Shown here piece after piece: positions 42,612 through 53,158 of a DNA stretch of 64,000 nt (position 1 is the first letter of the stretch; the number at the start of each line of letters is the position of its first letter). The DNA is from Zerene cesonia (taxonomy: Eukaryota; Arthropoda; Insecta; Lepidoptera; Pieridae). The DNA is taken from positions 5,642,001-5,706,000 of the forward strand of contig NC_052130.1 in the NCBI RefSeq assembly GCF_012273895.1, read 5' to 3'. Made by a program: the position numbers and the translations under genes. The notes below the pieces were generated by a model. It saw only the letters and a program-made list of their open reading frames with translations. It was not told the origin of the DNA and did no database searches.

Positions 42612-42918
42612 TCATCATCATCATCAGCCCATATATGATCCCACTGCTGGGACACAAGGGTAGGACGTGAGGGTTCAGACCATAATCCTCCACGCTGGCC
42701 AAGTGCAGGTTGGCAGATGTCACATGCTGTCGAACTTTTGATTCTGAGACATACCGGTTTCCTCACGATGTTTTCCTTAACCGCTTAAGCAGTGGTGATG
42801 TTATCCATATGCGGAGATTAATTGAAAAAATTTTTTATTTCCTAAACGGTCCGCCTGGTCTCGAACCTCCGACATCGATTTTGAAGTCCGAAGCCCTGAC
42901 CACTGAGCCACCACTGCA
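42612..42918 (-). mobile_element. SINE-A, full length
   Basis: CATCATCATCATCAGCCC at the left, reversed box B GGTCTCGAACCTCC near 42858-42871 and CACTGAGCCACCACTGC at the right. The flanks CCTAAAAAT and TCTAAAATA could be a worn target duplication. Confidence 0.8.
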
Positions 42919-42934
42919 TCTAAAATACTAATAA

Positions 42935-42985
42935 TACTAGACAAACCGCGTCCTAACGAAAAACGGTTTTTTCTTAAGCTAACAC
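42935..42985 (+). repeat. Repeat Z, copy 3
   Basis: CTAGACAAACCGCGTCC and TAACGAAAAACGG. Confidence 0.4.
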
Positions 42986-43391
42986 TAATTAATAAATATA
43001 ATATAAATGTACAATTCTGTTTCTGCGCTTTTTATTAAGCATTTTAATTCAATCGCCATTGTTCTGTTTGCATACAATGTATATGACATTTGAAAACAAA
43101 ATTGTAATCATTTTGTAAGCAACGTCATATTAATTTATAAATTAAACATTTGTTTTACACGTGTCTTTCATTTAATGATGTAAACTTATAATTATTTATG
43201 ATATTACTTGCCCAAATTGAGACAGATTTAAATCTAGAGAAAAGGCAGTATAGCCTAGCATATAGTATACCTATATACTATCTTATTTTGAAACGCAGCT
43301 TTCATCTGGTGAATGAATATTTATTGGTAATCTGTTTTTGAGATACTTTAATACAAGGACACAAAAAACATATTTTCTTTTTAATTGATAA

Positions 43392-43555
43392 TAAGACGCT
43401 CGTACCGGCTCAATCGGCTCGGCCCGTCAATTTAATCGGCATAAAAAGTATCCTCAGTCAGCTCATATCCTGTCTGTAATTTCATCAAAATCCGTTCAGT
43501 AGTTTCAGCGTGATTGGCGGATAAACAAACTTTCACATTCATAATATTAGTGTGA
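43392..43555 (-). mobile_element. Non-autonomous Helitron, family H4
   Basis: AGACGCTCGTACCGGCTC, AGTCAGCTCATATCCTGTC and TCATAATATTAGTGTGA before T (ends 43555). CTAG has mutated at the left edge. Confidence 0.65.
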
Positions 43556-43605
43556 TATCTTTTATTCCAAAATGCGTGTAGATGAATCTTAAATTAAATT
43601 TACTG

Positions 43606-43690
43606 GACAAAAACCAATGGACCGATTTAAAAAATTCTTTAACCATTAGAGAGCTGCAACTTTATTGAGTGACATAGGCTATATAAGTTA
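43606..43690 (+). repeat. H2 Helitron internal fragment
   Basis: CAATGGACCGATTTAAAAAA, AACCATTAGAGAGCTGC and TGAGTGACATAGGCTAT. Confidence 0.5.
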
Positions 43691-43871
43691 GTGCATGCGA
43701 TAGTGCGCCATTTGTGGATATTTCGATTATTATATTAATAAAATGTTATTACTGAAACATTTGATTTTACCTATTAACGGTTTTTGCTAAGATATGCCTG
43801 TGTCAGCAATTTATAAGAATGGAACAATTTAAGTGCTCAAAAAACGTAGATGTAATTTTGTATTATTATTA

Positions 43872-44056
43872 CATAGTATAAAACAAAGTCGCTTTCTCTG
43901 TCCATATGTCCCTATGTATGCTTAAATCTTTGAAACTACGCAACGGATTTTGATGAGGTTTGAATAAATAGAGTGGTTCAAGAGGAAGGTTTATATGTAT
44001 GACATCTATAAAACTACCCCAAATTTAGTGCGTGCAAAGCTCCGGGCAAAAGCTAG
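43872..44056 (+). mobile_element. Non-autonomous Helitron, family H3
   Basis: ACATAGTATAAAACAAAGTCG, CTTAAATCTTTGAAACTACG, GAGGAAGGTTTATATG and CTCCGGGCAAAAGCTAG before T. Confidence 0.7.
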
Positions 44057-44157
44057 TTAATCATAATTAAAGAGCGTAGGTATTCGCAAAAGGATGCCAT
44101 TTGTTAATCTAAAAATTGCGAAGAATTCGTGGATGCCCGCGATCTGCAACCATTCTA

Positions 44158-45157
44158 NNNNNNNNNNNNNNNNNNNNNNNNNNNNNNNNNNNNNNNNNNN
44201 NNNNNNNNNNNNNNNNNNNNNNNNNNNNNNNNNNNNNNNNNNNNNNNNNNNNNNNNNNNNNNNNNNNNNNNNNNNNNNNNNNNNNNNNNNNNNNNNNNNN
44301 NNNNNNNNNNNNNNNNNNNNNNNNNNNNNNNNNNNNNNNNNNNNNNNNNNNNNNNNNNNNNNNNNNNNNNNNNNNNNNNNNNNNNNNNNNNNNNNNNNNN
44401 NNNNNNNNNNNNNNNNNNNNNNNNNNNNNNNNNNNNNNNNNNNNNNNNNNNNNNNNNNNNNNNNNNNNNNNNNNNNNNNNNNNNNNNNNNNNNNNNNNNN
44501 NNNNNNNNNNNNNNNNNNNNNNNNNNNNNNNNNNNNNNNNNNNNNNNNNNNNNNNNNNNNNNNNNNNNNNNNNNNNNNNNNNNNNNNNNNNNNNNNNNNN
44601 NNNNNNNNNNNNNNNNNNNNNNNNNNNNNNNNNNNNNNNNNNNNNNNNNNNNNNNNNNNNNNNNNNNNNNNNNNNNNNNNNNNNNNNNNNNNNNNNNNNN
44701 NNNNNNNNNNNNNNNNNNNNNNNNNNNNNNNNNNNNNNNNNNNNNNNNNNNNNNNNNNNNNNNNNNNNNNNNNNNNNNNNNNNNNNNNNNNNNNNNNNNN
44801 NNNNNNNNNNNNNNNNNNNNNNNNNNNNNNNNNNNNNNNNNNNNNNNNNNNNNNNNNNNNNNNNNNNNNNNNNNNNNNNNNNNNNNNNNNNNNNNNNNNN
44901 NNNNNNNNNNNNNNNNNNNNNNNNNNNNNNNNNNNNNNNNNNNNNNNNNNNNNNNNNNNNNNNNNNNNNNNNNNNNNNNNNNNNNNNNNNNNNNNNNNNN
45001 NNNNNNNNNNNNNNNNNNNNNNNNNNNNNNNNNNNNNNNNNNNNNNNNNNNNNNNNNNNNNNNNNNNNNNNNNNNNNNNNNNNNNNNNNNNNNNNNNNNN
45101 NNNNNNNNNNNNNNNNNNNNNNNNNNNNNNNNNNNNNNNNNNNNNNNNNNNNNNNNN
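44158..45157. other. Assembly gap, 1000 N
   Basis: Exactly 1000 Ns. The flanks (44057-44157 and 45158-45250) belong to no repeat family I recognise. Frames spanning the gap are artefacts. Confidence 1.
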
Positions 45158-45250
45158 TTTCAAGCCTCACGTGATTAATGGACAACCCCCTAGACGTCGA
45201 GTATGTTTTTGCTATTTTAATATTAAAATCATAAAACTACGTAAGTGAAG

Positions 45251-45591
45251 CTAAGGTTTACATTAAATATAATTTATTTATATATAAGATTAGCCCACGC
45301 AAAGGACATTTCAATAATCTGATTTTGTTAAAAGCTTTTTTGTTACTCAATCCGTATTGATAGAAATCTATTTTAAACAGTCATATTTTTCTTTTCTAAG
45401 TGAAAAGCTATGTATTTTGTGCGTGGGTTCATGATAATGTTTATAATATCAACTAGAGGGTGGATTCTATGGTGGTAACAAAGGAATGGTTTTCTTTATG
45501 TTTTGTATCGTCAGAATTCCCTAAATATGCTTACTTTCGAGATGAAATTAGATGGATTACATACATTTTACAAATTGACTTTAAAAATGCA
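45251..45591. other. AT-rich stretch, nothing recognised
   Basis: No repeat family or gene signal seen. Confidence 0.4.
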
Positions 45592-45770
45592 GGAGGCTCG
45601 CAATTCGACTGTATACAATGGTATTTTTTATAACAAATAAAAGATAATTCGAACTACAGACGAATTCGACTGTATTTTATTATTTGACCACAGAATTTGA
45701 CTGGATTGACATTTTGATGATTTTTTTTTTTTTATTTGAATTCTGATTCCTTCAATATGGGTAATTAGTT
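45592..45770 (-). repeat. Family E copy (reverse), partly duplicated
   Basis: GGAGGCTCGCAATTCGACTG is followed about 60 nt later by a second ACGAATTCGACTGTATTTT, then TTGACTGGATTGACATTTTG and ATGATTTTTTTTTT. Part of the repeat appears twice. Confidence 0.5.
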
Positions 45771-45804
45771 CATTGATTTGATCATTCGGGAGTGTTAAAT
45801 TTAG

Positions 45805-45893
45805 ATATTAAAGAATTTTAAACGAGATTTCTTACTTGCGGGGAGACTTTATATAATGTAATGAATAAATTGTGTTTTAAATCCATTAAAAAG
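45805..45893. repeat. M foldback MITE, worn copy
   Basis: AAGAATTTTAAACGAGATTTC on the left and AATAAATTGTGTTTTAAATCC then ATTAAAAAGTCTTC on the right are degenerate M arms (see 47267-47419). Confidence 0.5.
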
Positions 45894-46072
45894 TCTTCAA
45901 TTTGTCATTTTTATAGATATGAAAGTTGCCGGCTTGACTGCTGGTATGTCAACCACTACTGCAAACTTTCTGCTTCCATTGTAGCATTGCACAGTTTTTA
46001 AGAATTAATTGTTACTAACAAAATGAGTCTGAGTTACTTAAAATTAAGTAAAAATAAATAAATATAGGTATA

Positions 46073-46262
46073 CTAGCTGCACCCGGCAAACGCTGTTCTG
46101 CCTTACTCTGATCATTTAGAGGTATGAAAAATAGATGTTAGCCGATTCTCAAACATACCCGATATGCACACAAAATTTCGTAAGAATCGGTCAAGCCGTT
46201 TCGGAGGAGTATGGCAACGAAAACTGTGACACGAGAATTTTATATATTAAGATGATCATACT
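46073..46262 (-). mobile_element. Non-autonomous Helitron, family H5, complete
   Basis: CTAG (46073-46076) after A; GA ends at 46262 before T. AACGCTGTTCTGCCTTACTC, AAGAATCGGTCAAGCCG and TTCGGAGGAGTATGGC define H5. Confidence 0.8.
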
Positions 46263-46449
46263 ATCAAAAAGACAAAGTAATTATTTTTATAATTTTTTTT
46301 CATGAGTATTCCTTATTTGTAACAAATATTATAAAACTTTGTCTCAGTGTCTACTTTATCAGCTTATGACCTTATTTTATTTACTTATTACTACCGAGTG
46401 ATTTTCGTCATACTATATTACTCATTTTTATTTTTCAGTTTATTTCATA

Positions 46450-46698
46450 CTAGCCGTTCGTCCCCCCGCCTGGGTTGACGCAGATTAAAAATAAAATCTA
46501 ATCGATGACACTTATAGATAACGTAGCCGTTATAGTAAAATAAGTTTGAAATCGGTCCAGTAGTTTCAAGTTCGGGTTCGAATCCCGCCTAAAAGTGATC
46601 AAATATTGAATATTCTATAAAAATGCTCAGTTTCAGAGCATATTCAATACAATCAAACAGCAAAATCCACCCTCTTTTATATAATAGATGTATATAGA
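46450..46698 (-). mobile_element. H2 Helitron carrying a nested SINE-D fragment
   Basis: CTAGCCGTTCGTCCCCCCGCC at the left and TATATAGA before T at the right, with AATCGGTCCAGTAGTTTCA interrupted at 46568 and resumed at 46636 (GAGCATATTCAATAC). Confidence 0.75.
46569..46628 (+). mobile_element. 60-bp SINE-D fragment with 7-bp target duplication
   Basis: AGTTTCA at 46562-46568 is repeated at 46629-46635. The insert starts AGTTCGGGTTCGAATCCCGCC (box B region), so everything upstream of the T-arm is missing, and continues AAAAGTGATCAAATATTG like the SINE-D body. It is a 5'-truncated insertion into the H2 Helitron. Confidence 0.85.
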
Positions 46699-46699
46699 T

Positions 46700-47266
46700 G
46701 CACATGTAGATTCCCTAACAAAATTTCCAGCATCAAACAATGCAAATTCAATAAACCCATGCATTTTCAACTCATTTTAACAAGTCAAAACACTACCGAA
46801 GTTCCCTTGTTTTAAATTCAGCAATGCCGGCGGTGGAAAACGAATTCACGAGTAGGAAAATGTTCGCTAATTCAATAATTGTTGTTTTAACGACTCGATC
46901 AATACTAATCGGTTAATTGATTTCAGTGTGGACGCTTGACTGCTTCTCCTATATATCTCTTTCTCTCCTATACACAGAGTATATACATAGTAAAATACAC
47001 GTGGATGTTAGAGTGATGAATAAGAAAGTGTGGGTTTATCGTTTATATTATATGTATATCGTTTATATGGCTGTGATAATAACAGTGTGCAGTATTTAAG
47101 TATTTATTAGGATATAATTTATTTTTGTTTAGGCGTCTTTTGGTCAACATAGTGTTTGGTAAGAAATCAATACATGTAATTGCAAGCACAAATAGTTATA
47201 TGCACAAACAGTTATATAATGTTTTTTGTTTGATTTTACGCGAGTTTAAATACATTTAGAAATTAT
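46700..47266. other. AT-rich stretch, nothing recognised
   Basis: No repeat or gene signal; short open frames carry no recognisable content. Confidence 0.45.
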
Positions 47267-47419
47267 AGACTTTTTAACGGATTTTAAACGCGATTTATTC
47301 ATTGCGAGCGTGGTCTTAGCCTCTCTTGGTCCCCATGGCCACGCTCGCTGTTAAGTGCTCGAAACGTCGGGTTAAATAATATAATGAATTAATCGCGTTT
47401 AAAATCCGTTGAAAAGTCT
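47267..47419. mobile_element. M foldback MITE, best copy
   Basis: The outer arms 47267-47303 and 47383-47419 (37 bp, two mismatches; core AACGGATTTTAAACGCGAT) enclose a perfect inner stem, GCGAGCGTGG (47304-47313) with CCACGCTCGC (47339-47348). The 153-bp element is almost entirely fold-back. Target duplication is not clear. Related copies are at 45805-45893 and 58268-58404. Confidence 0.75.
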
Positions 47420-47871
47420 TTACTTCTAAAAGTTACATAATTATTGATAGTATTAATGATATTGCTATTTCCGTTGTTTGAATATAAACAAAAAAGTATG
47501 TGTCTTTCTTGTATTTTCTTTAATTTAACTGTATATTCAACCGAAATTACGAATCATGGGTAAGAGAAAGTATATATGTAGCTTGAGACCGATAAAAAAT
47601 GTTTATATGCTAAATTTGTCAAAGGGACAGATAGAGACAGGGCGAAAAGCTAGTGAAGAAATAAATATACAAATATTACAGCACACCTGCTTTCATTTTA
47701 TCGTCGCATTGCATTATATCCAGACTGCGCCAGACTCGAGACAGAGGTATTGGCATAGCACTGAGTTTACTTGACGCTCAAGAATATTACCTACCTACAG
47801 AAGTGGAGATACTGATATTCCGTTTTATTCGTGCTGTAAAATTATACAATAATGCGAGATATTAAGGCTAG

Positions 47872-47955
47872 GTAGGTTTATGTGGAAGCCGAGGATGCTT
47901 CGGCGCGAATTGGGCCAGCTCGGACGGGGAAGTACCACACCCCCACAAAAAAATT
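47872..47955 (+). repeat. Retroposon-B, 5' end only
   Basis: TTTATGTGGAAGCCGAGG, GCTTCGGCGCGAATTGGGCC, AGCTCGGACGGGGAAGTACC and ACACCCCCAC. It shows the family 5' end and then stops, so this copy is 3'-deleted. Confidence 0.6.
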
Positions 47956-48511
47956 CAATGTCTTTAATTATCTTGAGAGGACTTCAAAGTGAACACAAAA
48001 ATCAAATCAAACATTTGATTTCTCGCGTTCAAGACATACCAATAAGTTTAGAAAGCACACCAATTTAGTGCTAGGTCACAACCAGTGCTCCATTTACGTC
48101 ACTGCAGTGCGGTACTAAAACACGGCTCGAGAAACTCCGCTGTGTATCATTCTTTGTGTTGCTAATGTGTTTTTAATATTTGAATGGCCATTTTTTTATA
48201 CAAGAACATCATTCATTTAATTGTACAATACAATGACACAACGCAAGTACAGAAAACAATGAATTCCATGAGCAAACAATAACAAAATTGGTTTACCTCA
48301 TAAATGCGTTTAAATTAAAGTTTTTATGTGCTAAAAGTGCATTTTATAATGCCTTATACTGTTTGATCCATTGTAGTATAAAAAATTATGTATAGTTTGA
48401 AATATAGCTACTTATAAAATTCCGTGATTCCTCTAAAAGAATAATAGAGGATATGAGAACATTTCTAAGAATAGAAAGAATCTAGGGGTCTTCAAGGTAA
48501 GAGTGACAAGA
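47956..48511. other. AT-rich stretch, nothing recognised
   Basis: No repeat or gene signal. Confidence 0.4.
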
Positions 48512-48601
48512 TTAATAAAGAATAATAAAGAATTAATAAAGAATTAGTCCATTAGTCCATTATAAAGAATAATAAAAAATAATAAAGAATTAGTCCATTC
48601 C
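48512..48601. repeat. AATAAAGAATTA tandem repeats
   Basis: AATAAAGAAT units with ATTAGTCCATT interruptions repeat six or more times. Confidence 0.7.
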
Positions 48602-49048
48602 AGAGCCCAGTCAATATTTCCATATCTTGCAATAGTCCTACATCGTCTGCGAACTGCCCAGGGCTGTATGTCTATAATGCAGTCATGGGCAGGCTGCGGC
48701 AGGGGTCCCGCAATACGATAAAATTCTCAAAAGGGCCTCTGGCTGATCTGTCTCCCCACTCGTAGATAGATAGAGACCTATATCATCATAGCATCATCTA
48801 TATACGAGTACCCGAGTATTATGGAGAGGAGAAACATGAAATAATTACCAAATCATCAAATACGATACCATAATGTTTTTCTAGTACAATATTTTCCCTT
48901 ATGAAAGCTACGCGTCGGATAGACGGCGGGCTGTCTGGTATAATAAATAAAATTATGGCCTCTCACTTTCGGGGTTTTTATATAAAAGATCCATGAATCA
49001 AAAGGCTGTAGGCTGGAGATAGTACTATCACACAAACAGCAAAAAAAA
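48602..49048. other. Moderate-GC stretch, not identified
   Basis: Holds GGGCAGGCTGCGGCAGGGG (about 48687-48706). No family, exon or RNA is recognised. Confidence 0.35.
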
Positions 49049-49225
49049 AAATCGGTCAAGTGTGAGTCGGACTCACGAAACTAAGTGTTCCGAACAATAA
49101 TGTAAAGAACAGCTGTGAAAAATTAACTGCCTGATGACACACGGATGGATAGACAGTCAGACGGACAGTGACGTCTTAGTAATCTGTTCCCTTCCTACCA
49201 TTATGGTACGGAACTCTAAAAAAGC
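49049..49225 (-). mobile_element. (GTCY)n-class element, reverse orientation
   Basis: AATCGGTCAAGTGTGAGTCGG, ACTCACGAAAC, ATAGACAGTCAGACGGACAG and TATGGTACGGAACTCTAAAA match 54590-54892. Confidence 0.5.
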
Positions 49226-49238
49226 TTGTTGGTTCTAA

Positions 49239-49402
49239 AGGTTGGCAGATGTTTTCCTTCACCGTTTTAAGCAGTGGTGATGTTATCTATATGCGCAGAT
49301 AAATTGAAAAATCAATTTATTTCCTGCACGCTCGCCCGGTCTCGAACCCCGACTTATCCATTTTTGAAGTCCGAGTTTCTCACCACTGAGCCACCACTGC
49401 TC
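49239..49402 (-). mobile_element. SINE-A, 5' half (box A and B side)
   Basis: TGTTTTCCTTCACCG, GCAGTGGTGATGTTATC, GGTCTCGAACCCCGAC (reversed box B) and CACCACTGAGCCACCACTGC (reversed box A). The TGATG tail and 3' part are missing. Confidence 0.7.
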
Positions 49403-49459
49403 TTTGCTCTAAATTAATTACACTTTCAATTATTTTTTTGTTATACCAGCTTATATTAT

Positions 49460-49572
49460 ACTCGATTTGCCCGCGACTTCGCATGCGTTTAATTCAGAGT
49501 AGTTTAGTAGATGTTTCTCTTGAATAACTGACTTTTTTTAATAGTTTTCCAAACGCGACTTCGCCCACGAGT
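49460..49572 (-). repeat. H3 Helitron 3' end fragments
   Basis: TTTGCCCGCGACTTCGCATGC with AGAGTAGTTTAGTAG, then a second AAACGCGACTTCGCCCACGAG. Confidence 0.4.
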
Positions 49573-49785
49573 TCAAAAAAAATGTTTTATCTCCATAAAA
49601 CAATATATATTTCACTTTTTAGTCTCCTATCTCCAGACATAATAACTAACTTTATAAAATCGCTTCATTACAACGTGAATGAAAGATAAAAAAAAATTAA
49701 ACACACTTTTACATTTTAATTTTAGTAGGATTAAGGATACATTAAATAGAACGAATTTTGATGTGTTTATTTCAAATTTTTTTTT

Positions 49786-49905
49786 ATTTTTCATTTATTT
49801 ATTTATTTATAAAAATCACTTGCCATAACAGGACAAGCCCAATGCGACAGTGATACAAAAATATAATAATTTTACAACAAACTTAACCAACTTAAATACT
49901 AGATA
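49786..49905 (-). repeat. Non-LTR 3' end (pair with 455-560)
   Basis: TTTCATTTATTTATTTATTTA then AAATCACTTGCCATAACAGG and AACTTAACCAACTTAAATAC. The terminal ATTTA repeats read TAAATAAATAAATG on the minus strand. Confidence 0.45.
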
Positions 49906-49956
49906 CATGATTAACTAAAATAGATATTAATTGAAGAGGAAGTTATAACATATATT

Positions 49957-49998
49957 AAACTACTCCAAATATAACGCGTGCGAAGCCGCGGGATAGCT
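49957..49998 (+). repeat. H3 Helitron 3' end fragment
   Basis: AAACTACTCCAAATATAACG then GTGCGAAGCCGCGGGATAGC. Confidence 0.4.
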
Positions 49999-50231
49999 CT
50001 TATAGCATAAAATATAATACCTGTTTCTATATTACGATCGAACGAATACAGGCTTAGAATTTCATTCGACTCGCCTACATTTTTAGGTTCGTGGCCATTC
50101 CGCTTAGAATCCACACGAACAAACCCAAATTGAATTTGACGTCCTCTGAAACGACCTACTCACTGTACGGTGTGGTACGGTATCGATAACGAAAAATACC
50201 GTAACGATATCGGTCTGACATTCATTCGTTA

Positions 50232-50420
50232 TTTATAACAAAAAATTAAACCTTCAGGCTGCCCGAACTAGACAGAACTAAAATTAAACAACACGGACCC
50301 ACCAGTATTCAAATAAGATCTTGAATTTGGGTCACCCAGGCGAAAGTTTCGTAGTAGTAAAATCGAAAATTACAATCGAATTGAGATACTCCTCCTTTTT
50401 TGAAGTCGGCTGAAAACTTA
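50232..50420 (+). repeat. Family E copy
   Basis: ACCTTCAGGCTGCCCGAACTA, TTACAATCGAATTGAGATAC and TCCTCCTTTTTTGAAGTCGG in family order. Confidence 0.5.
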
Positions 50421-50744
50421 AAGAAAACTGGAAACATCCGTTGGAGCCTGGAAACTTTGGAACCAAATGCAAAAATACATTTATATATTATATTATGTGC
50501 CGTAAGGCGAACATATAAAGCACATTTTGCATTGAACATAGATAAATTCAGTTGACTACTGTCAATTGTAAAACTTGGACTATGCTTTCATTCTCATATT
50601 TTATACTATTCGTACCAATGAATTATTATAATTTTATAACCTAATTTTTCATATGAGATTGAGAGGTTTATACGTATTAATAAATTAATTCATCCATTCA
50701 TATCAACACATTGAATCATCATCACTGCCACGTACATATTCTGT
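50421..50744. other. AT-rich stretch, nothing recognised
   Basis: No repeat family or gene signal seen. Confidence 0.4.
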
Positions 50745-50814
50745 TTGGTGATTTTCGCAAGAAAGAACAGCCATACATCCATCCACCCTTAGAAACATCC
50801 ACATTTATAATATT
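50745..50814 (-). repeat. Helitron 5' fragment
   Basis: TTTTCGCAAGAAAGAACAGCC, CATACATCCATCCACCC and ACATTTATAATATTTACG. Confidence 0.4.
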
Positions 50815-51465
50815 TACGTTATTTAATCTCTGATCTCTGATAAATATTTATTTTATAACTATGATATATGTATATACAACATGATGATATCTGATATAAA
50901 TTAAACCATAAATATTATTCATTCAAAAACGCCAAAAGACTCATTGAATAAGCAACAAAGATTTGAAAGGTTTGATATCCCCAAACAGTGAGTGGAACCA
51001 GTTTAATCTCATGTAATCCTGGTACCACGCTATCTCCAAAGGGACGCCTGATAAAAAGCCCCCAGCGGAAAAACGATGCGTGGAATTGTGTAGCTGTATG
51101 AAAGACTGGATTGGTGTGATTTATTGGATGAAGCGGGGATTTATGGCTGAATTTAATATGGATGAAGAGTGCATTTTTAAACGACGTCCCCAAAAATTAA
51201 GGTTGTCAATTCGAATGTGTGTTTTAAAGCTCTATTAGTCCGTAGCTTCGTGGAGTTTCTCGTGATTCTTGTTTGATTGTGAGTTGTTGTCATTTTGTAG
51301 AAATTGTAGTGGTACCTCCTCCGCAGGGACGTCAGTGATTAATTTGTAAAAAATAATTACTAGCCAATTTTCAAAAAAATTGAAAAAAAGCAAAAAAAGG
51401 GCGGCTATAGGCTATATTAGGAGATTGATCCTACATAGGATTTAAATGATCCCATATATTTTTTA
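50815..51465. other. AT-rich stretch, nothing recognised
   Basis: A minus-strand 92-codon frame (50915-51193) has no recognisable content. No repeat family seen. Confidence 0.4.
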
Positions 51466-51672
51466 ATAAATTCTATTTCAACAGAAAATCAAACCACTTT
51501 AAATTGTCAGAATTGGAACAGATTTAAATATGATCACATGGATACATCCATTTCAACCTTTCAAATAAAAAAATATCATTAAAATCACTTCACGCAGTCG
51601 AAAGTTCTTAGGTATCACAACCAAAAAAACAGTTGAATTGCAGACCTCCTCCGTTTTTGAAGCCGGTATCGG
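51466..51672 (+). repeat. Family E, best full-length copy
   Basis: ACCACTTTAAATTGTCAGAAT, TGGAACAGATTTAAATATGA, ATTTCAACCTTTCAAATAAA, CAGTCGAAAGTTCTTAGGTA, AGTTGAATTGCAGACCTCC and TTTTTGAAGCCGGTATCGG. At least seven other partial copies lie in this window on both strands. The class is not known to me; ends are not sharply defined. Confidence 0.55.
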
Positions 51673-51768
51673 TATCGGTCGGTGATAAATACAATAATAA
51701 AATAACTTCCATTCATATAGTTTTTAATATATCTGTATATCATATAAGGCACAAATAAGAATCCACAA

Positions 51769-51824
51769 CCCTCATAGGAGGCCTGTGTCCCAGCAGTGGG
51801 AACATATATGGGCTGATGATGATG
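51769..51824 (+). mobile_element. 56-bp 5'-truncated SINE-A with 12-bp target duplication
   Basis: AAGAATCCACAA at 51757-51768 is repeated exactly at 51825-51836. The insert carries only the last SINE-A words (CCTCATAGGAGGCCTGTGTC, CCCAGCAGTGGGAACATAT) and the TGATGATGATG tail. Because duplication and tail are intact, the copy was born truncated. Confidence 0.92.
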
Positions 51825-51836
51825 AAGAATCCACAA

Positions 51837-52734
51837 AATCAAGCCGAGGTGAATCTTATAAATGTTAAGATCTGACGTAACAAGTAATGTTTAAGAGAAT
51901 AAAATAATGGTAGCAATTGGACCGCGACCTTGCTCGTGAGCACACTTGACCTTTTAGTGCGTTCTGTATGGCCTAGTTACTGGCGCTAGACACTAGATTA
52001 ATTATTATAGGGTACAGAGTCTGAAGTTAAATGACGATTAATGGAAAAACGTAATCTTGTTAGTCAAACACGCACCATCTAATAAGTAATACAAATACCT
52101 TTTAAACATTACATATCTTTATATGTATATAAAGAAAACACCATTTTTATACACTGAACAGTCAGACATATATCAAGCTTGTCAGTTTATAACATCACCA
52201 GTGTTATTCTAAACAATAATCCGATAATTTCATTTTACCTTAAATTAATAAAGCACTACGTTGCATGAAGCATTTCATACAAAAACATGCTCTAAATTAT
52301 CGTCTAATTATTATTTACTTATACTTGCTTTATTATTAAAACTTTATCTAGAAATTTCAAAAAAACAATTTCATTATATTATGACAAAGGGCCCAACGAG
52401 CCCCTGCCATTTTATTATTTTACGGTCAGTGGAATCCATCACTATCGTAACAGAGTAAACGAGGCACAAACCAACAAACAATTACAAACGCTATAATACA
52501 CCTGTGATAACACCATAGTTATGGTTTTTGTTTAACATTGAATTAATTTATTGTGATGTAAATCCGTTTATTGCATATTAAATATTACGGAATAATTCAT
52601 AACAGAGTAGTTATGCTTAATCTATGTGTATGAAGGCATTTGGACTTGAATTTATTATAGAGATATGTATATACGTACTTGATTTTGATTTAAAAGAGAA
52701 TTTGATTCATCAATCTAGGAGACTAAAACTCGAA
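51837..52734. other. About 0.9 kb AT-rich, nothing recognised
   Basis: No repeat family, RNA or exon supported. Confidence 0.45.
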
Positions 52735-52885
52735 CTGAAACGTTTGTGAAACTAGATTTCTCTCAGAAATGCTTTTCAATCGTCAAAATACATTATTCAA
52801 TACCACCTTCAATTACCACCGGTTCGGAAAGTAGTTTTTAAAGAGAAGAGGCGGCAAGAAACTCTGCTATTTTAAATCAAGTCAA
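52735..52885 (-). repeat. LINE 3' region (pair with 14677-14885)
   Basis: TACCACCGGTTCGGAAAGTAG, AAGAGAAGAGGCGGCAAGAAA and CTCTGC are the reverse complement of the 14.7-kb block, without its extra CTGCAA repeats. Confidence 0.45.
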
Positions 52886-53043
52886 CTTTACGTAATATAT
52901 CATGATGCTAAAGAGCTGTTCAGTGATTCTTAAGCGACAACATTCCATGGTCTTTCTTTCTTAAATTCATTAATTTGTAAACTCTCTGAAATAATATATT
53001 ATGTTTATTGTAGGTTATAAATTAAGCACCACTAATTTCTGTA

Positions 53044-53092
53044 TTGACCGCCTCCTTGGTACAGTGGTTAAGATCCGAGTGGTCCTGGGTAT
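53044..53092 (+). repeat. SINE-C head, 3'-truncated
   Basis: GCCTCCTTGGTACAGTGGTTA holds box A, and GAGTGGTCCTGGGT runs into the next element, cutting box B. Confidence 0.5.
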
Positions 53093-53158
53093 ATACACAT
53101 ACACATACAACCATCCTTACAAACTTTCACATTCATAATATTAGTAGGATTAGTAGGA
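53093..53158 (-). repeat. H1 Helitron 5' end with iterated terminus
   Basis: CATCCTTACAAACTTTCAC, ATTCATAATATTAGTAGGAT and a second TAGTAGGAT. The fragment replaces the 3' part of the SINE-C head. Confidence 0.55.
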
